Positions 1-11,620 of a DNA stretch of 64,000 nt are shown here, one piece after another (position 1 is the stretch's first letter; each line of letters starts with the position of its first letter). The notes under the pieces are model-generated. The model did no database searches. It was not told where the DNA came from and saw only the letters and a program-made list of their open reading frames with translations. The position numbers were made by a program, and so were the translations under genes. Source of the stretch: Pseudomonas fluorescens (lineage in GTDB: Bacteria > Pseudomonadota > Gammaproteobacteria > Pseudomonadales > Pseudomonadaceae); assembly GCF_000968015.1 (NCBI RefSeq), contig NZ_LACH01000016.1:62001-126000 (forward strand), read 5' to 3'.

Positions 1-1
1 G

Positions 2-1738
2 CGTTTTGCCTTGTGGGCGCCAGATGCGTATTACGTCAGTGTCGAACTGGAAGATGGACAGTCCTTGCCACTCCTGCCCCAGGCAGATGGCTGGTTCGTG
101 ATCAACACCCGCTGCCCCGCCGGCACGCGTTACCGCTTCAACATCGACGGGGAGCTTGCGGTGCCCGACCCGGCCTCCCGCGCGCAGGCCGGTGATATCG
201 ACCGTCACAGCGTGGTGGTCGATCCACTTGCGTATCAATGGCGACACAGCACCTGGTTCGGGCGGCCGTGGAATGAGGCGGTGATCTACGAATTGCACGT
301 CGGTGCGCTCGGCGGCTTCAGCGAAGTCGAGCAGCACCTGGCGCGCCTCGTGGAGTTGGGCATCAGTGCGATCGAACTGATGCCGCTGGCGCAGTTCCCC
401 GGTGATCGCAATTGGGGCTACGACGGGGTTCTGCCCTACGCGCCCCAAGCCTCCTATGGCACTCCCGAACAACTCAAACACCTGATCGACACCGCCCACG
501 GCCATGGCCTGGCGGTGATTCTCGACGTGGTCTACAACCACTTCGGCCCGGACGGCAATTACCTGCATCGCTACGCCAAGGCCTTCTTCCGCGAAGACAA
601 GCACACCCCGTGGGGCGCGGCGATCGACTTCCGGCGGCGCGAGGTGCGGGACTTCTTCATCGACAATGCGTTGATGTGGTTGCTGGAGTACCGCTTCGAT
701 GGTTTGCGCCTGGACGCGGTGCATGCCATCGAAGACCCTGACTTTCTTCAGGAACTGGCGCAAAAGGTTCGCCAGCAAATCGATCCGGCGCGTCATGTCT
801 GGCTGACGGTAGAGAACGAACACAACCAGGCCAGTCTGCTGGAACAAGGCTTCGACGCGCAGTGGAACGACGACGGCCACAATGCCTTGCACGTGCTGCT
901 GACCGGCGAAACCGATGCCTATTACGCCGACTATGCGCAAAACCCCACCGAGCAACTGGCGCGATGCCTGAGCCAGGGCTTTGTGTTTCAGGGCCACGTG
1001 ACCCGTCACGGTACAACCCGTGGCGAGCCCAGCGGTCATTTGCCGCCCAGTGCTTTCGTGCTGTTTCTGCAAAACCACGACCAGATCGGCAACCGCGCCT
1101 TGGGCGAACGACTGCATCAACTGGCCAACCCCGATGCGCTCAAGGCAGCCACTGCATTACTGCTGTTGTCACCGATGATCCCGCTGATGTTCATGGGCGA
1201 CGAGTTCGCCGCCGAGCAACCGTTCCTGTTCTTCACCAGCCATCACGGTGAACTCGCGGAGCTGGTCCGCGAGGGACGACGTAACGAGTTTGCCGCCTTC
1301 AGCGCGTTTGCTGATCCGCACACACGCGAGCGGATTCCCGACCCCAACGCGCGCCAGACCTTTGAGGCGTCACGCCCCGAGCTGACCTCAACCCGACAGT
1401 CCGCAATGCACGACCTGTATCGCCAACTGTTGCAGATCCGCCATCAGCAGATCATTCCCCGCCTGCCCGGTGCTCAGGCATTGGGTGCCGAGGTGCTGGC
1501 CACCGGCGCGGTAACGGCGCGCTGGCGACTGGGCGATGGCAGTCAGCTGCGCATTGACCTGAACCTCAGCGACACGCTAGTGGTCCACTCCCCACAGGCC
1601 GACGCTTCATTGTTGTTGTTCGAATACCCGCCACAGTCAGCCGGTCTGTTGGATCAGGGCACACTTGCCCCGTATTGCGCGCTAGTCAGCCTCACGGCCG
1701 CAGCCCCTTTGCTAACCCCGGATGGAGAGCGCCAATGA
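2..1738 (+). CDS. treZ: Malto-oligosyltrehalose trehalohydrolase, 5' end cut by window
   Basis: TreZ hydrolyses the terminal maltooligosyl-trehalose made by TreY and releases free trehalose in the cytoplasm. The reading frame is open to the left edge and starts mid-domain (RFALWAPDA, the N-terminal CBM48-like module), so only roughly the first 10-20 residues are missing. GH13 motifs are intact: DVVYNHFGPDG, the nucleophile Asp in FDGLRLDAVHAI, the acid/base Glu in VWLTVENEHN, and the FLQNHDQIGN motif. The stop overlaps the malQ start (ATGA), which shows translational coupling. No start codon or promoter can be given because both lie outside the window. Confidence 0.95.
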   Translation, partial: RFALWAPDAYYVSVELEDGQSLPLLPQADGWFVINTRCPAGTRYRFNIDGELAVPDPASRAQAGDIDRHSVVVDPLAYQWRHSTWFGRPWNEAVIYELHVGALGGFSEVEQHLARLVELGISAIELMPLAQFPGDRNWGYDGVLPYAPQASYGTPEQLKHLIDTAHGHGLAVILDVVYNHFGPDGNYLHRYAKAFFREDKHTPWGAAIDFRRREVRDFFIDNALMWLLEYRFDGLRLDAVHAIEDPDFLQELAQKVRQQIDPARHVWLTVENEHNQASLLEQGFDAQWNDDGHNALHVLLTGETDAYYADYAQNPTEQLARCLSQGFVFQGHVTRHGTTRGEPSGHLPPSAFVLFLQNHDQIGNRALGERLHQLANPDALKAATALLLLSPMIPLMFMGDEFAAEQPFLFFTSHHGELAELVREGRRNEFAAFSAFADPHTRERIPDPNARQTFEASRPELTSTRQSAMHDLYRQLLQIRHQQIIPRLPGAQALGAEVLATGAVTARWRLGDGSQLRIDLNLSDTLVVHSPQADASLLLFEYPPQSAGLLDQGTLAPYCALVSLTAAAPLLTPDGERQ

Positions 1739-3813
1739 GCGACGCGCAACTGGAAATACTGGCCACTCGAGCTGGCCTGGCTGTCGACTGGATCGACGCC
1801 AACGGCCGCCCACAGAAAGTCGCTCCATCGGTGTTGCGTAACGTCCTCATCGGACTCGGCCACCCGGCCGGCACCGCCCAGGAAATCGACGCCAGCCTGC
1901 TGGAATTGCAGCAGGTGCAACAGACTCGACACCTGCCGCCGCTGCTGACCGCAGACGTCGGTGTCGGCCTGAGCCTGGCGCATTACTTTGAGCCGGAAAC
2001 ACCGTGCGAGATCCACCTTGAAGATGGCTCGCGACTTAATTTGAAACTGGATGCCGAAGCGATACTGCCCGGCCTGATCCCGGTCGGCTATCAGCACGTC
2101 AGCATCGACGGGCAGGCATTTACCTTGGCCGTGGCACCGACGCGCTGCTACAGCGTCGGCGATGCCGTCGACAGTCCGATCCCCCGTACCTGGGGCCTGA
2201 GCGTGCAGCTGTACTCGCTGCGTCGTCCGGGCGATGGCGGTTTCGGCGATACCCAGGCGCTGGAAGACCTGGCCCGCGTGGCCGGCGAACGCGGTGCGGA
2301 AGCACTGGCGATCAGTCCGCTGCACGCGATGTTCAGCAGCGACACCCAGCGTTACAGCCCGTATTCGCCGTCCAGCCGCTTGTTTCTCAACAGTCTGTAC
2401 GCCGCACCGGGCGCGATCCTGGGTGATCGAGCATTGCGGACCGCGATTGATGCCACCGGCCTGGCAGCAGAACTCAAGCACCTCGAAGCCTTGCCGTTGA
2501 TTGATTGGCCGGTGGCGGCCGAAGCCAAACATCGCCTGTTGCAGGCGTTGTACGAAGGCTTTGTCCAGGGCGAACACCCGTTGCATGCCGACTTCAGCAG
2601 CTTCCGCCACGCCGCTGGCGAAGCCCTGGAAAACCACTGCCGTTTTGAAGCCATTCAAGAAGCCCGCGCCGCCAAGGGTGAAAGTCTCGACTGGCGGCAG
2701 TGGCCCGAGCAATGGCAAAACCCGCGCAGCGCGGCCCTGGCCGGATTTGCCGAAGAAAACGCCGGACGCATCGGCTTCTTTGCCTTCTGCCAATGGCTGA
2801 TCACCCGCTGCCTGGAACGCGCACAAACCGCCGCCCGCAGCGCGGGCATGAGCATTGGCCTGATCGCCGATCTCGCAGTGGGCGCCGATGGCGGTGGCAG
2901 TCAGGCCTGGAGTCGTCAGGACGAATTGCTCGCCTCGCTGACCGTGGGTGCACCACCCGACATCCTCAACCGCACCGGGCAGGGCTGGGGGATTTCCGCG
3001 TTCTCGCCTGAAGGTCTGGTGCGCAATGGCTTTCGTGCCTTCATCGAAATGCTCCGCGCCAATTTTGCCCACGCCGGGGGCCTGCGCATCGATCACGTCA
3101 TGGGCCTGCAACGGCTGTGGGTGATCCCCAATGGCGCGTCACCCGCCGACGGCGCCTACCTCTATTACCCGGTGGACGACCTGCTGCGTTTGCTGACCCT
3201 CGAGTCCCATCGGCATCAGGCCATCGTCCTCGGTGAGGACCTCGGCACGGTGGCTGACGGTCTGCGCGAAAAGCTCATCGCCCGCTCGATCCTCGGCATG
3301 CGCGTGCTGCTGTTCGAACAGGACAACACACACTTCAAACCGATTCTCGACTGGCCGGACAACGCCCTCGCGACCACCAGCACCCATGACCTGCCAACGA
3401 TCAATGGCTGGTGGCATGGCCACGATATCGACTGGAACGCCCGACTGGGCCTGGTCGACGCCCCGGGTGAAATCGAATGGCGTCATCATCGCGAACGCGA
3501 GCGTGAAGGCCTGCGCCGGGTGTTGAGCGAGGACCCGCAGAACTTTCGCGAAGAGTCCCATGAAACTGATCAGGTGCTCGACGCCGCGATACGTTTCCTC
3601 GGTCATACCCGTGCGCCGCTGGTGTTGCTGCCGCTGGAAGATGCCTTGGGCATCGAGCAGCAGGCCAACTTGCCCGGCACCACCGACACGCACCCCAACT
3701 GGTCCCGACGCTTGCCCGGCGACAGTGAAGCCTTGCTTGATGACCCGGACGCCGCCCGGCGCCTGGAACTGCTCGCCTGTGCGCGACTTCAGGCGGCCGA
3801 GCGTGACCAATGA
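1735..3813 (+). CDS. malQ: 4-alpha-glucanotransferase (amylomaltase)
   Basis: This GH77 enzyme transfers alpha-1,4-glucan segments between acceptors and releases glucose, recycling short maltodextrins. It has 692 residues. Visible motifs are WGLSVQLYSLR (about 153), the nucleophile region GLRIDHVMGLQRLW (Asp453), the acid/base region VLGEDLGTV (Glu501) and TSTHDLPT. The frame stays open upstream, but ATG 1735 is preferred because it overlaps the treZ stop, has GGAG just before it and begins MSDAQLEILA as in homologues. Its stop overlaps the treY start (ATGA), so treZ, malQ and treY form one translationally coupled unit. Confidence 0.95.
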   Translation: MSDAQLEILATRAGLAVDWIDANGRPQKVAPSVLRNVLIGLGHPAGTAQEIDASLLELQQVQQTRHLPPLLTADVGVGLSLAHYFEPETPCEIHLEDGSRLNLKLDAEAILPGLIPVGYQHVSIDGQAFTLAVAPTRCYSVGDAVDSPIPRTWGLSVQLYSLRRPGDGGFGDTQALEDLARVAGERGAEALAISPLHAMFSSDTQRYSPYSPSSRLFLNSLYAAPGAILGDRALRTAIDATGLAAELKHLEALPLIDWPVAAEAKHRLLQALYEGFVQGEHPLHADFSSFRHAAGEALENHCRFEAIQEARAAKGESLDWRQWPEQWQNPRSAALAGFAEENAGRIGFFAFCQWLITRCLERAQTAARSAGMSIGLIADLAVGADGGGSQAWSRQDELLASLTVGAPPDILNRTGQGWGISAFSPEGLVRNGFRAFIEMLRANFAHAGGLRIDHVMGLQRLWVIPNGASPADGAYLYYPVDDLLRLLTLESHRHQAIVLGEDLGTVADGLREKLIARSILGMRVLLFEQDNTHFKPILDWPDNALATTSTHDLPTINGWWHGHDIDWNARLGLVDAPGEIEWRHHREREREGLRRVLSEDPQNFREESHETDQVLDAAIRFLGHTRAPLVLLPLEDALGIEQQANLPGTTDTHPNWSRRLPGDSEALLDDPDAARRLELLACARLQAAERDQ

Positions 3814-6596
3814 AGCAAACGCTTATCCAACCGCTGCGGGCAACCCTGCGGCTGCAGTTTCATAAAGACTTCACGCTGGACGATGCGGTGCCGCTGGTGC
3901 CGTACTTCGCCAGCCTCGGCATCAGCCACGTCTATGCGTCACCCCTGCTGAGCGCCCGCGCCGGTTCCATGCATGGCTACGACGTCGTGGACCCGACCAC
4001 CGTCAACCCGGAACTGGGCGGCGAAGCGGCGCTGCGGCGTTTGGTCAGTGCATTGCGCGAGCAGCACATGGGGCTGATCCTCGACATCGTCTCCAACCAC
4101 ATGGCGGTCGGCGGTGGCGATAATCCCTGGTGGCAGGATTTGCTGGAATGGGGACGTCTGAGCCCTTACGGCGAGTTCTTCGATATCCAGTGGCATTCAC
4201 CCGACCCGTTGATGGAAGGCCAGTTGCTGCTGCCCTTCCTTGGCAGCGATTACGGCATCGCCCTGCAGGACGGCACCCTGCCCCTGCGCTTCGATGCGCA
4301 AAAGGGCGCGTTTTATGTTGAGCACTATGAGCATCACTTCCCGATCTGCCCGACCCATTACGGCGAACTGCTCAAAACCGATGACCCGCTGGCCGCCGAA
4401 TTGCTTAAGTCGCTGGCAGACCGTTTCAGCACCTTGAGCTACCAGACCGACGCCCACAGTCTGGCGATGCCTCTGAAAGCAGAGCTGCGTGAACTGGCCA
4501 ATGACCCGGCCATTCTGCAGGCCATCCAGCAAAACCTCAGCGCTTACGATTCGCTCACCGCCGAAGGTTTCCAGCGCCTGCACCAATTGCTTGAACACCA
4601 AAGCTATCGCCTGGCCAGTTGGCGCACGGCGGCAGATGACATCAACTGGCGGCGTTTTTTCGATGTCAACGAACTGGGCGGCCTGCGGGTCGAACGCCCG
4701 GCCGTGTTCGAAGCCACCCACGCGAAAATCTTCGAGCTGGTGGCCGAAGGCCTGGTTGACGGTCTGCGCATCGACCACATCGACGGCCTCGCCGACCCTC
4801 GGGGTTACTGCCGCAAATTGCGGCGGCGGGTCGACAGCCTGTCGCCGGATCGGCATCTGCCGATCTACGTCGAGAAGATCCTCGGCGAAGGTGAAACCCT
4901 GCACCGCGACTGGTCGGTGGATGGCACCACCGGTTACGAGTTCATGAATCAGTTGTCGCTGCTGCAACACGCTCCGGAAGGCGCCGATACCTTGGGCGAA
5001 CTGTGGAATCGTCACAGCGAACGGCCCGCCGATTTCCGTCAGGAAGCGCAACTGGCCCGCCAGCAGATCCTCAACGGCTCCCTTGCCGGAGACTTCGAAA
5101 GCGTCGCCCAGGCCCTGTTGCAAGTGGCCCGGGATGACCTGATGACCCGCGACCTCACTCTTGGTGCGATTCGTCGGGCGTTGCAGGAACTGATCGTGCA
5201 TTTCCCGGTGTACCGCACCTATATCAGTCCTCGGGGGCGTTCCGCTGAAGACGATGTGTTTTTCCAGCAAGCCATGGACGGTGCCAGGCAAACCCTCGGC
5301 GAGGCCGACTGGCCGGTGCTCGATTGCCTGGCCAGCTGGCTGGGGGGTGAACCGTGGCGCAAACGCCCGTTGGGCCGGCCGCGCAAGATGCTCAAGCATG
5401 CTTGTGTGCGTTTTCAGCAACTGACGTCACCAGCGGCGGCGAAGGCTGTGGAGGACACCGCGTTCTATCGCTCAGCGACGTTGCTGTCGCGCAATGACGT
5501 GGGCTTCAGCACCGAGCAGTTCAGCGCGCCGGTGGCCGATTTCCATGCGGCATGCATCAACCGTCTCGAAGCGTTCCCCGATAATTTGCTGGCCACCGCG
5601 ACCCACGACCACAAACGCGGCGAAGACACCCGCGCGCGCCTGGCGGTGCTGAGCGAGCGCAGTGCCTGGTACGCCGAGCAAGTCTCGCTCTGGCGGACCC
5701 TCGCCCGCCCCCTGCGCGACGACGAGCAGATGCCGACTGCGGGCGATGAGTTGGTCCTCTATCAAGCGCTTCTCGGCAGCTGGCCGCTCGATTTGCGCAG
5801 TGACGATCAAGCAGCCTTGGAGAACTACACACAACGTGTGTGGCAGTGGCAACAGAAAGCCTTGCGCGAAGCCAAGTTGCAAAGCAGCTGGAGCGCGCCA
5901 AACGAGGCTTACGAACAAGCCGTTCAGCAATTCCTGCAACGTCTGCTTCTGAGCCCCGAAGGTGAGCTGCTACGCGCCGCCCTCGGCAAAGCAGCCCAAC
6001 GCATCGCCGTCCCCGGCGCACTCAATGGGTTGGCGCAAACCTTGCTGCGCATGACAGTGCCGGGCGTACCGGACCTCTATCAGGGCAACGAGTATTGGGA
6101 CTTCTCGCTGGTCGATCCGGACAACCGCCGGCCGGTGGATTACGCCAGCCGTCAGCAGTCGATGCAGACGCCATTGGAACTGCCAAAGTTGTTGGCTGAC
6201 TGGCGCGACGGGCGCATCAAACAAGCGCTGATCGCGCAGGTGTTGAATCTTCGGCGCGAGCACACCGAGCTGTTTCGGCGAGGGACGTATCAAGCCCTTG
6301 AAGTCGTCGGCAGCCAGGCTCACCGGGTGCTCGCATTTGCTCGCTCGCTGGAAGGAAAACGCGCCATCGTGATCGTACCGATACGCTGCGCCGAACTGCT
6401 GAAAAACAGTGCCGAACCTCGAATTGACGCGCCGCTGTGGGGCGATACACGGGTCAAATTACCGTTCACCGCCCCTGATGAAAATTTGAAGGGACTTTTT
6501 TCAAGCACGACAGTCACACACCAAAGGGAGCTGAACATCAGCGACGCGCTAGTGAATTTCCCGATCAATCTATTTATCCAAACTACCCATACTTGA
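3810..6596 (+). CDS. treY: Malto-oligosyltrehalose synthase
   Basis: TreY isomerises the reducing-end alpha-1,4 bond of a maltodextrin to alpha,alpha-1,1, giving maltooligosyl trehalose for TreZ. It has 928 residues, the usual size. The N-terminus (RATLRLQFHKDFTLDDA) and the motifs HVYASPLL, MHGYDVVDP and LDIVSNHMAV are typical. The nucleophile is Asp322 in LRIDHIDGLADPRGY, the acid/base Glu355 in IYVEKILGEGE, and the third carboxylate lies in ATATHDHKRGEDTRARL. The last 40 or so residues lack recognisable motifs. It is the last gene of the overlapping treZ-malQ-treY unit; a DUF2934 gene follows after 21 bp. Confidence 0.96.
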   Translation: MKQTLIQPLRATLRLQFHKDFTLDDAVPLVPYFASLGISHVYASPLLSARAGSMHGYDVVDPTTVNPELGGEAALRRLVSALREQHMGLILDIVSNHMAVGGGDNPWWQDLLEWGRLSPYGEFFDIQWHSPDPLMEGQLLLPFLGSDYGIALQDGTLPLRFDAQKGAFYVEHYEHHFPICPTHYGELLKTDDPLAAELLKSLADRFSTLSYQTDAHSLAMPLKAELRELANDPAILQAIQQNLSAYDSLTAEGFQRLHQLLEHQSYRLASWRTAADDINWRRFFDVNELGGLRVERPAVFEATHAKIFELVAEGLVDGLRIDHIDGLADPRGYCRKLRRRVDSLSPDRHLPIYVEKILGEGETLHRDWSVDGTTGYEFMNQLSLLQHAPEGADTLGELWNRHSERPADFRQEAQLARQQILNGSLAGDFESVAQALLQVARDDLMTRDLTLGAIRRALQELIVHFPVYRTYISPRGRSAEDDVFFQQAMDGARQTLGEADWPVLDCLASWLGGEPWRKRPLGRPRKMLKHACVRFQQLTSPAAAKAVEDTAFYRSATLLSRNDVGFSTEQFSAPVADFHAACINRLEAFPDNLLATATHDHKRGEDTRARLAVLSERSAWYAEQVSLWRTLARPLRDDEQMPTAGDELVLYQALLGSWPLDLRSDDQAALENYTQRVWQWQQKALREAKLQSSWSAPNEAYEQAVQQFLQRLLLSPEGELLRAALGKAAQRIAVPGALNGLAQTLLRMTVPGVPDLYQGNEYWDFSLVDPDNRRPVDYASRQQSMQTPLELPKLLADWRDGRIKQALIAQVLNLRREHTELFRRGTYQALEVVGSQAHRVLAFARSLEGKRAIVIVPIRCAELLKNSAEPRIDAPLWGDTRVKLPFTAPDENLKGLFSSTTVTHQRELNISDALVNFPINLFIQTTHT

Positions 6597-6617
6597 GTTC
6601 AGTTCAGGAGTATTTCG

Positions 6618-6935
6618 ATGAGCACCAACGATAAACGCATCCGCGAATTCGCCTATCAGATCTGGGAATCGGAAGGAAAACCTGAGGGCCAGGACGCTCG
6701 CCACTGGGAGATGGCCCGCAAACTGGCTGAAGCCGAAGCCCTGGCTCCGAGCAAATCGCCAAAAGCGCCTGGCAGCAAAGCTGCCGACACCAAGGCCCCT
6801 GCCAGCAAAGCCAATGGCAAGGCAGCGGTGCCAAAAACCAAAGCCAAGCCCGCCGCTGCCTCCAAGGTCATCCCGCCGGGCGAAAAAGCCAACGAGAAAA
6901 AGCCTCGAGCAGCGCGTAAACCGCCCGCTGTCTGA
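6618..6935 (+). CDS. Small DUF2934 protein with Ala/Lys/Pro-rich tail
   Basis: This is a 105-residue protein of unknown function. Residues 5-40 (KRIREFAYQIWESEGKPEGQ followed by DARHWEMARKLAEAE) are a DUF2934 domain, a short helical module often found in genes next to glycogen/trehalose enzymes. Residues 41-105 are low-complexity, rich in Ala, Lys and Pro, strongly basic and probably disordered; this recalls histone-like nucleic-acid or polyanion-binding tails, but that is inference. ATG 6618 follows CAGGAG at good spacing. The gene sits between treY and glgX in the same direction, so co-regulation with alpha-glucan metabolism is likely. Confidence 0.85.
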   Translation: MSTNDKRIREFAYQIWESEGKPEGQDARHWEMARKLAEAEALAPSKSPKAPGSKAADTKAPASKANGKAAVPKTKAKPAAASKVIPPGEKANEKKPRAARKPPAV

Positions 6936-6960
6936 CGCCTCTCACCTTTGACCTGATTGA

Positions 6961-7003
6961 CCTCGTGGCGGGTTTTCTCGCCACCGAGGGCTCGCTCGCC
7001 CTC
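6961..7003 (+). other. Two adjacent hairpins before glgX
   Basis: The 115-bp gap between the DUF2934 gene and glgX holds two inverted repeats. One is CCTCGTGGCG (6961-6970) with CGCCACCGAGG (6979-6989), with one bulged base. The other is GAGGGC (6986-6991) with GCCCTC (6998-7003), followed by an A-tract rather than a T-tract. They share bases, so only one can form fully at a time. No U-run follows, so this is not a canonical terminator on the plus strand. It could modulate read-through or mRNA stability upstream of glgX. Confidence 0.4.
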
Positions 7004-7050
7004 AAAAAAAACCAGAGCCAAGAATTGTCCCCCTTTTTGCAGGAGCACCT

Positions 7051-9210
<2,160 letters not shown>

Positions 9211-9358
9211 AATGGACCTTCAGTGGTAACTCAGATAAAAAAACGTACTGAATGGAGCATCGAGGCGACGAATAGCGTGACATGAGCAATACTCTGCTCG
9301 CGGCAATCCAGGGTTTGGAGCGCCGCACATTGCTATCAACGAGAACAAGGACGTAGCC

Positions 9359-10117
9359 ATGAAATCGGTTTCCATCAGTGAAAGCACCCCGCCAGTACAA
9401 ATCTGGAACAGCGCCCCGCAACTGGACAACATTCCTGTCATCAGTACTCAGAGCCTGGTCCCCGCCGGCGCACGCGCGGTAGTGATTGCCCCACACCCTG
9501 GCGATGAAGTCGTGACCTGCGGCGGCCTGCTGCAGTTGCTCAGTGCCCTGGGGCATCCCCTGCAATTGATCTCGATTACCGACGGCAGCGCCAGCCATCC
9601 GGGCTCGCAACAGTGGTCGGAGAAACGCTTGAGCGTGTTCCGTCCCCAGGAAAGCCTCGAAGCCTTGCGCCGGCTCGGGTTGCCGATGCACAGCCTGAAG
9701 TGGATTCGTGGCGGCTTCACCGACAACGCCCTGGCCGAACGGGAATTTCAGATGACTCAGTTCATTGCCCGTTATCTACGCCCCGGGGATGTAGTGTTCA
9801 GCACCTGGCGCGAGGATGGCATTGTCGACCATGACACCGTCGGCCGGGCTAGCGCCAAGGCCGCGGCAATGGTCGGGGCGGCGTTCAACGAAGTACCGGT
9901 CTGGGCCTGGCACTGGCCAACGCGTGATCGAGGGCTCATCCCTTGGCATCGCGCGCGCAAGGTTCGCCTGGACACCTGGACCGTCGCGCGCAAAAGCCAC
10001 GCGACCCACGCCTATGCCAGCCAGCTCGACGGCGAGCCGGCCATCGGCCTTGCCCCGCTGCTACCCCCGGTGCTTCTGGAACGGATACGGTTGCCCTACG
10101 AAATTGTCTTCGTCTGA
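9359..10117 (+). CDS. PIG-L/LmbE-family deacetylase-like protein with altered active-site motif
   Basis: This 252-residue protein belongs to the PIG-L/LmbE family of zinc-dependent N-acetyl-sugar or amide deacetylases. The signature reads APHPGDEVVTCGG (44-56) instead of the usual HPDDE. By analogy with MshB, zinc ligands would be His46, Asp49 and His157 (in DGIVDHDTVGRAS), all present, but the first Asp, the catalytic base, is replaced by Gly48. The protein may have changed chemistry or be a non-catalytic binder. ATG 9359 has AAGGACG upstream. There is no signal peptide. The gene lies between glgX and an EEP-family gene; in related Pseudomonas loci such genes sit next to the trehalose/glycogen cluster (recollection). 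Confidence 0.85.
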   Translation: MKSVSISESTPPVQIWNSAPQLDNIPVISTQSLVPAGARAVVIAPHPGDEVVTCGGLLQLLSALGHPLQLISITDGSASHPGSQQWSEKRLSVFRPQESLEALRRLGLPMHSLKWIRGGFTDNALAEREFQMTQFIARYLRPGDVVFSTWREDGIVDHDTVGRASAKAAAMVGAAFNEVPVWAWHWPTRDRGLIPWHRARKVRLDTWTVARKSHATHAYASQLDGEPAIGLAPLLPPVLLERIRLPYEIVFV

Positions 10118-10137
10118 AGTAGCGCAGGTAGCAGCCT

Positions 10138-10293
10138 GTAGCAGCTGTCGAGCCTGCGAGGCTGCGTTCGGCTGCGAAGCAGTCGTAAAACCCGGCAACC
10201 CGGTGTGTCAGACAAACCCCATGCTCTGGATGACGACTGCTTCGCAGCCGAACGCAGCCTCGCATCAGGCTCGACAGCCGCTACAGCTGCTAC
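10138..10293. repeat. Long imperfect inverted repeat
   Basis: The gap between the PIG-L-type gene and the EEP gene is mostly one imperfect palindrome. The left arm (10138-10187) holds GTCGAGCCTGCGAGGCTGCG and TTCGGCTGCGAAGCAGTCGT. The right arm (10233-10293) is its reverse complement with small insertions. The TTCGGCTGCGAAGCAGTCGT block recurs at 18503-18523 inside another repeat, so this is a dispersed intergenic element family. A strong hairpin here would separate the transcripts or stabilise the upstream mRNA 3' end. Confidence 0.85.
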
Positions 10294-10388
10294 AGTTTTC
10301 GGTGAACGGTTGTTACGACGAATCACTCTGAACTGCCCGCCGCTGCATCAGTCGCATACATAAGCAGCCCTGATTCAAAGGAGTGAAC

Positions 10389-11189
10389 GTGACCAGTGAT
10401 TCCAAGTGGCAGGCCGTCGAATCATCTCCATTGAACACGCCCCCGGCGATTCATCGACTGAGAGTGCTGACAGTCAACACCCACAAGGGTTTTACCGCAC
10501 TCAACCGGCGTTTCATTCTCCCGGAACTGCGTGAAGCGGTACGCAGTACGTCGGCGGACCTGGTGTTCCTGCAGGAAGTCGTCGGTGAACACGACCGCCA
10601 TTCCACTCGCTACAACGATTGGCCGCAGACCTCACAATACGAGTTCCTGGCCGACAGCATGTGGAGCGACTTCGCCTACGGTCGTAACGCGGTCTACCCC
10701 AACGGTCACCACGGGAACGCCCTGTTATCGAAATACCCGATCCGCGAACACCGCAACCTCGACGTCTCGATCACCGGCCCCGAACGCCGCGGCCTGCTGC
10801 ATTGTGTTCTGGATGTGCCGGGGCACACTGAAGTTCACGCAATCTGCGTGCACTTGAGTCTGTTGGAAAGCCATCGCCAGCTGCAGCTCCAGCTACTGTG
10901 CCAACTGCTCGAATCCTTGCCCGACGATGCGCCGGTGATTATCGCCGGCGACTTCAACGACTGGCAGCTGCAAGGCAACACCGCCCTCGCCCGACGCGAC
11001 TACCTGCATGAAGCCTTCGAGCGTCACCACGGCCGCCCGGCCAAAACATATCCGGCGCGCTTCCCGCTGCTGCGTCTGGATCGAATTTATTTGCGCAATG
11101 CCAGCAGTCATGAGCCGCGAATACTGGGGCACAAGCCCTGGACGCATTTGTCGGATCACTTGCCGTTAGCGGTGGAAGTGCATCTGTAG
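10389..11189 (+). CDS. Endonuclease/exonuclease/phosphatase (EEP) family protein
   Basis: This 266-residue protein has the EEP (DNase I-like) fold. Motifs in order are [11 protein letters not shown], the metal-binding Glu in [12 protein letters not shown], the [10 protein letters not shown] strand, the catalytic GDFNDW pair and the terminal [10 protein letters not shown]. Family members cleave phosphodiesters in nucleic acids or lipids; the substrate cannot be read here. The start is set to GTG 10389 because AAAGGAG (10377-10383) lies 5 bp upstream; an in-frame GTG at 10383 overlaps that ribosome-binding site. Homologues are often paired with a cardiolipin synthase gene (recollection), which is absent here. 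There is no signal peptide, so it is probably cytoplasmic. Confidence 0.85.
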   Translation: MTSDSKWQAVESSPLNTPPAIHRLRVLTVNTHKGFTALNRRFILPELREAVRSTSADLVFLQEVVGEHDRHSTRYNDWPQTSQYEFLADSMWSDFAYGRNAVYPNGHHGNALLSKYPIREHRNLDVSITGPERRGLLHCVLDVPGHTEVHAICVHLSLLESHRQLQLQLLCQLLESLPDDAPVIIAGDFNDWQLQGNTALARRDYLHEAFERHHGRPAKTYPARFPLLRLDRIYLRNASSHEPRILGHKPWTHLSDHLPLAVEVHL

Positions 11190-11620
11190 CGGTTCAACAG
11201 CGAACCGAAACGAATGTTCGGTTTCAGCCTCATTATTGACAGTAATAAACAGCAAGAATCAGTCAGCGAATTAGCTGGACAGAGGCCGCTCGAAGACCGG
11301 CTGTCGGCTGGCGAGCGGCTCTGATTCGCGGGTTTCGCGATGATTTTTCGTACAAACAAGAACTTAGATAAGCGCCAAAAAACAATTAGTTGCATAGGCC
11401 AAATTAGCCATACCGCTCATCGTTCATTTTCTTGACGCAGTGGCATCGCTCTTCTTAGCTTCACGTTACTACCCCCGGAAATATCACCCGGGGCACCCCC
11501 CCAGACTCCCGCGAAATCGGGCGGCCAGAGGCTTGCCCCACTACATTCGGTCGCCCCTCATTCAGGGTAGGAGAGAGACGCCAGAGCGAGATACGGCATG
11601 CGATTGCAAGGTAGACCGCC
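11190..11620. other. 430-bp intergenic region, lower G+C
   Basis: No convincing gene is visible. The segment about 11330-11440 is clearly more A+T-rich than the flanking genes and may hold the promoter of the autotransporter gene. Two imperfect inverted repeats occur: AACCGAA/TTCGGTT near 11204-11224, and AGAGGCCGCTCG/CGAGCGGCTCT near 11281-11324 (one bulge). Neither has a T-run, so neither is a clear terminator. Confidence 0.5.

Noticed and set aside
6986..7010. GAGGGC/GCCCTC hairpin followed by AAAAAAAA as a terminator
   Set aside because: The A-tract is on the wrong side for a plus-strand terminator, and on the minus strand the T-tract precedes the stem.
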